Part shown: positions 5,611 to 8,984 of the stretch, one piece after another
Numbering within the stretch: the stretch's first letter is position 1
How the letters are laid out: each line of letters begins with the position of its first letter
Assembly: GCA_002505935.1 (NCBI GenBank)
Contig: DAWL01000178.1
Span: 7,646-16,629 of the forward strand
Origin: Euryarchaeota archaeon UBA226
GTDB lineage: Archaea > Thermoplasmatota > Poseidoniia > Poseidoniales > Poseidoniaceae
DNA: 8,984 nucleotides
Direction: 5' to 3'
Translations under genes and position numbers: made by a program
The notes under the pieces: generated by a model
What the model was told of the DNA's origin: nothing
Database searches by the model: none
The model's input: the letters and a program-made list of their open reading frames with translations, nothing else

Positions 5611-6546
5611 GTGGACCCATACAGTATGGTCATCACCGTAGCCAACCAGAAAGGAGGTTGTGCAAAGACAACTACAGCAGTCAACTTAGCAGCCGCTCTT
5701 GCTCGTGGCGAGAAGGATAGAAACCGCTGGATTATTCCTCCTTCCAAGGTTCTGTTAATCGATCTAGACCCACAAGGAAACTGTTCGACTAGTTTTGGAA
5801 TCGAGAAGAGAGAGTTGAAGAAAACCGTACACGATCTGTTGATGAATGAAAGCGGTGAAGAGTTACCCCTCATGGATGAATTTCTAATACCACCCGAGCG
5901 CTTGACAGGATACATGCAGAAGGCCTGGAAGACTGAATATCCAAATCGGCGACTGCCTAAGGACTTGGGAATAGAGAATCTGTGGCTACTTCCTTCTTCG
6001 ATTCATTTGTCTGGGGCCGAGATTGAGTTATCTCACAGATTGGGGCGTGAAACTAGACTCAGAGAGGCTTTGGCTCCCATTGAACACGAATTCGATTACA
6101 TCATCATAGACACTCCCCCTAGCCTAGGACTGTTGACTATCAATGCGATGGCTGCCTCGCGATGGGTATTGATTCCAGTCCAAGCAGAGTTCTACGCATT
6201 GGAAGGAATGAGCCTATTGATGAACTCTGTAAAATTGGTACAAAGGAGAATCAATCCACATCTGAAGTTGATGGGGATCGTAATGACAATGGTCATGCCA
6301 AAATCAAAATTGTCTAATTCGGTATGTGATGAAGTGAAAAAGCACTTCCCGAAGCACGTATATTCTACTGTAATTCAACGATTAGTGAAGATCGCTGAAG
6401 CGCCCTCGGAAGGTGCTCCTACTGTGCTATTACACAAACGCGGTAATGATAGCAAAGGGAGAGGTAGTCTGCAATACTGGACTTTTGCCAAAGAATTCCA
6501 CCAGAGAGTAGAGAAGAAAAAGAGAGAACTGGGCATCAAGGCATGA
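5611..6546 (+). CDS. ParA/Soj-type partition ATPase
   Basis: ParA-family ATPases dimerise on ATP, bind DNA non-specifically and move or position a DNA-bound partner. The 311 residues carry the deviant Walker A KGGCAKTT with the signature lysine (14-21), the A' motif DLDPQGN (51-57), Walker B IIIDTPPS (164-171), and the C-terminal EAPSEGAP (263-270) and SKGRGSLQY (281-289) blocks typical of Soj-like proteins. A segment at about 34-46 between Walker A and A' looks longer than usual. The tail EKKKRELGIKA is basic. The GTG start is chosen because AGGGGG (5598-5603) lies 7 nt upstream; an ATG at 5626 would also keep all motifs. No ParB homologue is adjacent. Instead a small RHH gene begins 69 nt downstream, an arrangement like crenarchaeal segAB. 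Whether it partitions DNA or positions another cargo is open. Confidence 0.9.
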   Translation: MDPYSMVITVANQKGGCAKTTTAVNLAAALARGEKDRNRWIIPPSKVLLIDLDPQGNCSTSFGIEKRELKKTVHDLLMNESGEELPLMDEFLIPPERLTGYMQKAWKTEYPNRRLPKDLGIENLWLLPSSIHLSGAEIELSHRLGRETRLREALAPIEHEFDYIIIDTPPSLGLLTINAMAASRWVLIPVQAEFYALEGMSLLMNSVKLVQRRINPHLKLMGIVMTMVMPKSKLSNSVCDEVKKHFPKHVYSTVIQRLVKIAEAPSEGAPTVLLHKRGNDSKGRGSLQYWTFAKEFHQRVEKKKRELGIKA

Positions 6547-6615
6547 GTACTCCAACTCTACTCATTACAACAACGCTGTTAAGTATCGCTCTTTGTACAC
6601 AGGTATAGGATTACC

Positions 6616-6858
6616 ATGACGGCAGCAGGAATGACATCGGTGAGCGTGAGTTTTGAGACTAGAAGACAGTTGAATTCGATGAAAGTGATGGACAACCATC
6701 GCAGCATCGATGATTTGCTTGCTGACTTAGTGAAACAGTACAAGGTACTGCGCATGCGCGGTGTTGTAGATGACCTGCGCTCTAGATTCTCTGAACTTGA
6801 AGAAATGGATGTCGACGCTCTAGTGCGCAAATTAGCGATGTCTCCCTTTGCAGTCTGA
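6616..6858 (+). CDS. Small ribbon-helix-helix DNA-binding protein (possible ParA partner)
   Basis: The 80 residues begin with a short beta strand TSVSVSF (7-13), then helix A ETRRQLNSMKV (14-24), a polar turn DNHRS (26-30) and helix B SIDDLLADLVKQYKVL (30-45). This is the pattern of archaeal RHH (MetJ/Arc/CopG-like) regulators, which dimerise and insert the paired strands into the major groove. The C-terminal half (49-73) is a charged, probably helical tail that could bind a partner. The ATG at 6616 has AGGA (6607-6610) 5 nt upstream; an ATG at 6631 would shorten the protein by five residues without touching the fold. It sits after parA and 9 nt before the next gene, so its roles could be ParB/SegB-like DNA adaptor, cassette autoregulator, or antitoxin. 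The fold was read by eye. Confidence 0.72.
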   Translation: MTAAGMTSVSVSFETRRQLNSMKVMDNHRSIDDLLADLVKQYKVLRMRGVVDDLRSRFSELEEMDVDALVRKLAMSPFAV

Positions 6859-6867
6859 GGTGTTAGC

Positions 6868-7134
6868 ATGAAAGCGGATAGGCCTTCTAAACCTCCGACC
6901 TACAAATTCGATGCTGAGCAATTGATTCGCGCTCTCTTCGACGCTGATTCCGATGAATCAGTATTATTGGAATTGGCTGCCATGAATCGAGTTGAACTTC
7001 ATGCTGACGGAATGGTTTGGAATACATTCCTCTGGTTGATGATGAACGTCATGAAGGATGCATCGGGTAGTTCCATCTTCAATGGAGCAGAATTGGGTAA
7101 GATGAAGGCTGAGTTGCCAATCTTCTTTCACTAA
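6868..7134 (+). CDS. Uncharacterised 88-residue protein in the parA cassette
   Basis: I do not recognise this family. The N-terminus (1-12) is basic and proline-containing (KADRPSKPPTYK). An acidic, probably helical segment follows (14-40, FDAEQLIRALFDADSDESVL). Residues 51-62 form a hydrophobic stretch rich in Trp and Met (WNTFLWLMMNVM), too short and too close to polar residues for a confident membrane span. The ATG has GAGGTG (6857-6862) 5 nt upstream, overlapping the stop of the RHH gene. The 9-nt spacing argues for translation together with the RHH protein. Codon use looks like that of its neighbours and the start signal is good, so it is likely a real gene. It could be a structural third component of the ParA module or the toxin half of a pair with the RHH protein. 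No catalytic motif is seen. Confidence 0.7.
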   Translation: MKADRPSKPPTYKFDAEQLIRALFDADSDESVLLELAAMNRVELHADGMVWNTFLWLMMNVMKDASGSSIFNGAELGKMKAELPIFFH

Positions 7135-8984
7135 TCAACGCCTGTTGTTAGCCAACCATTCGTTGCCATACCATTTCCATTGGTCCTCAGTCCATCCTGG
7201 AGGCAACCCCTCAGCAGGAACTGGTGGAGCTGTCGGTGGTGTTTGCTGCGCTACTGGTTGTGCTGGACTGCTACTTGGCATACCAGCCAATTCTTCCATC
7301 GACATTTCATCGCCATAGGTTGTTTCAGTAGTTGTATCTATCTCCATTGAGGCTACTTCATCTTCCCAACCATCTTCCTCAATGACTCCACCCATTGCCT
7401 CAAAGGAGTCTCCCGATTCATGTGCAGCCAATTCAGCCAATGAGGCTTCAGGTGAAAAGTTCGGGTCTCCGAAACTCTTCGTGAAACTACGTTTTCGCCC
7501 CATCTTCATCAAACCGTTGACTATCAATAACAAGGCTACTAATCCAACGAACAAGATGCCCCCGTACTTCAAGGCCTGTTCAATTCTCTCATCCATCTGA
7601 TCATCTTTGGTCTGTGCCTGTGTTTCTGAAGTCTGTTTGGTCGACCTCCAAGAGTAGTAACCCATCGGGGAGCCACCATCATCTTCTATTTCTTGAACAT
7701 AGGCTTGATATTCAGTATCTTTCAGACCGGAACAGTAGTCGCTCGAATCTTCAGGATTGTTAGCACACCAATCATCATGAGTCTTGATGGCTGCATTATC
7801 ATCATCATAATCCGTTTTGGCCCCGATTCCATCTCCATCTACATCACGGTATTCATTTGGGTCTTCGGGCAGGTGATCTAAGTGGTCAGCATAACCGTCT
7901 CCATCTCCATCTGGACAACCGAATTGTTCAATTCGCTCATAGTCAATGACTGAACCATCGGTACTGGTTATTGGGAACAAAGCATAGCGACTATCTCCCC
8001 ATTGACCCGGACATGCATCCCCTCTCTTGCCATTAGGATCATCTCCATGTCCATCTTCATCACTATCGGCCCATTGAGTGCGCTCGTTGGGAAATGCGTC
8101 TGCTGAGCCATTTGGACTAGCAGGCCATGAATCATCGGAGTCAGACCAACCATCTCCATCCGAATCTAGACAACCATTGCGATCTTGGCTTGAGCCCCCA
8201 TTTACACTAGGACAATCATCCGGATTGTTCCCCAATGGATTATCTCCAAGGCCGTCATTGTCCCAATCCTCCCATTGTGTTGAGTCTTCAGGGAATTCAT
8301 CTCCATTGTCCCCATAGCCATCTCCATCAGTATCCTTGTGCTCAAATTCGTCATCAGGATAGACGTCTGAATTATCTCCTACACCATCTCCATCCCTGTC
8401 GCTATGCTCTGAAGGGTCCTCTGGGAACACATCAGAGTTGTCTCCAACGCCATCATAGTCGCTATCGCTAGTTTCATTGGCATCATTTGGAAAATCATCC
8501 TTGGAGTTAATGGTCCCATCACCATCACTATCGACGTCGAACAACCTGACAGTGGTACTCGTAGAAAGAGATGCAAGCAAGTACAATTGCCCTTCAGGCC
8601 CACGATCTGCACCTCTAATCTGTCCCCCTATCTGGTAATCCTCAACCGAAGTAAGACTGCTTGAATCGACCGAATGATATACCCCATTGTTCGAACCAAG
8701 GTGAATCTCATCATCGGTTGGCAACAAGTATGCCAACTGATTAGTGGACCCAGTTTCTAGGCTCTGATAAGTCCAATCACTGGTATCATATCTAATCAAA
8801 GTTCCACCTGAAGATGTGCTCAGCAATCTTCCTTCAGAATCTACAGCCAAAGCCAATACTCTATCCTCGTGTTCATTCAATGTCGAATAAGTGCCGTCTG
8901 TAAAGTTGTTAATGAATATCAATTCGTCATTACCACTAGTTGCAACACGGCCATCAGGAAGAACCGCTACATCTGTCAATCCAA
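7135..8984 (-). CDS. Surface-anchored protein with beta-propeller and calcium-type DxDxDG repeats (N-terminus outside window)
   Basis: This is a partial gene: the frame is open to the window end, and the first possible start inside (TTG at 8979) falls in the middle of a propeller strand, so any signal peptide lies beyond 8984. Residues are counted from 8979. Residues 1-148 hold about four blades of roughly 40 residues (DGRVATSG, EGRLLSTSS, DDEIHLGSN and EGQLYLLAS). Residues 148-395 are Asp-rich thrombospondin-type-3-like repeats with six cysteines. A membrane span lies at 472-490 (GGILFVGLVALLLIVNGL), followed by a basic stop (RKR, 495-497). Residues 498-590 are an acidic, then Pro/Ala-rich, probably cytoplasmic tail. 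The C-terminus carries LPPGWTEDQWKWYG (592-605). The topology predicts an extracellular repeat region and a cytoplasmic tail. Adhesion or sensing is possible, but the function is unknown. Confidence 0.88.
   Translation of the reverse strand, partial: GLTDVAVLPDGRVATSGNDELIFINNFTDGTYSTLNEHEDRVLALAVDSEGRLLSTSSGGTLIRYDTSDWTYQSLETGSTNQLAYLLPTDDEIHLGSNNGVYHSVDSSSLTSVEDYQIGGQIRGADRGPEGQLYLLASLSTSTTVRLFDVDSDGDGTINSKDDFPNDANETSDSDYDGVGDNSDVFPEDPSEHSDRDGDGVGDNSDVYPDDEFEHKDTDGDGYGDNGDEFPEDSTQWEDWDNDGLGDNPLGNNPDDCPSVNGGSSQDRNGCLDSDGDGWSDSDDSWPASPNGSADAFPNERTQWADSDEDGHGDDPNGKRGDACPGQWGDSRYALFPITSTDGSVIDYERIEQFGCPDGDGDGYADHLDHLPEDPNEYRDVDGDGIGAKTDYDDDNAAIKTHDDWCANNPEDSSDYCSGLKDTEYQAYVQEIEDDGGSPMGYYSWRSTKQTSETQAQTKDDQMDERIEQALKYGGILFVGLVALLLIVNGLMKMGRKRSFTKSFGDPNFSPEASLAELAAHESGDSFEAMGGVIEEDGWEDEVASMEIDTTTETTYGDEMSMEELAGMPSSSPAQPVAQQTPPTAPPVPAEGLPPGWTEDQWKWYGNEWLANNRR
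7510..7566 (-). other. Single transmembrane segment of the surface protein
   Basis: Residues 472-490 form an uninterrupted hydrophobic stretch bounded by Lys471 outside and the basic RKR cluster inside. This fits a C-terminal anchor with the repeats outside and the 120-residue tail inside the cell. Confidence 0.8.
8203..8532 (-). repeat. Five 22-residue (66-nt) DxDxDG repeats
   Basis: Acidic loops begin at residues 150, 172, 194, 216 and 238, exactly 22 residues apart, with a shared pattern DxDxDGxGDxxDxFPxD and a variable Glu/His-containing linker. Further, more irregular copies start at 272, 305, 357 and 379. The aspartate spacing matches calcium-binding thrombospondin type 3 repeats. On the DNA this appears as repeated TCTCCATC-like words on the plus strand. 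Confidence 0.8.

Noticed and set aside
5650..5673. Alanine instead of glycine before the Walker A lysine of ParA (KGGCAKTT) as a sign of a dead ATPase
   Set aside because: The signature and catalytic lysines and the following threonines are present, and as far as I recall KGGxAKT forms occur in working ParA proteins, so it is not unusual.
8203..8532. Regular 66-nt spacing as a CRISPR array
   Set aside because: The frame stays open throughout, the repeats diverge at the DNA level, and they encode DxDxDG calcium-type loops.

Overview
The window most likely comes from a planktonic marine archaeon, probably Marine Group II Euryarchaeota (Ca. Poseidoniales) or a close relative. The archaeal assignment rests on an archaeal L7Ae-S28e-L24e-Ndk-aIF5B gene order, archaeal-type PRPP synthase and initiation factor, and a tRNA without an encoded CCA. 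The Marine Group II assignment is weaker. It rests on a long acidic surface protein with DxDxDG repeats, one membrane span and a C-terminal 'LPPGWT..QW..YG' motif, which I recall as common in that group. No rRNA or marker alignment could be run.

Layout. Bases 1-54 are the 3' part of a tRNA-Ile(GAT) cut by the window edge. Next come prs (156-1085), then a translation block: rpl7ae (1192-1566), rps28e (1590-1814), rpl24e (1820-2011), ndk (2127-2576) and the aIF5B gene infB (2598-4421). These are followed by a MoxR-type AAA+ ATPase (4534-5544), a ParA/Soj-type ATPase (5611-6546), a small ribbon-helix-helix (RHH) protein (6616-6858) and an unrecognised 88-residue protein (6868-7134), all on the plus strand. 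The rest (7135-8984) is the C-terminal part of a large surface-anchored protein on the minus strand, whose start lies outside the window. The two convergent genes meet with no intergenic base.

How the genes fit together. prs and ndk supply PRPP and NTPs. The three r-proteins and aIF5B serve ribosome assembly and subunit joining. Several starts were moved from the longest frame to a downstream ATG with a well-placed Shine-Dalgarno sequence: L7Ae at 1192, L24e at 1820 and MoxR at 4534.

The most interesting part is 5545-7134. A ParA ATPase is followed by a small RHH protein and a tiny unknown protein, with a nested inverted repeat just upstream of parA. By analogy with crenarchaeal SegAB this could be a minimal chromosomal DNA-segregation module with no ParB homologue in view. 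Other points worth a second look are an L24e that has lost three of its four zinc ligands, an 8-bp hairpin abutting the ndk Shine-Dalgarno, a palindromic TATA-like box upstream of L7Ae, and an exact 22-residue calcium-type repeat in the surface protein.
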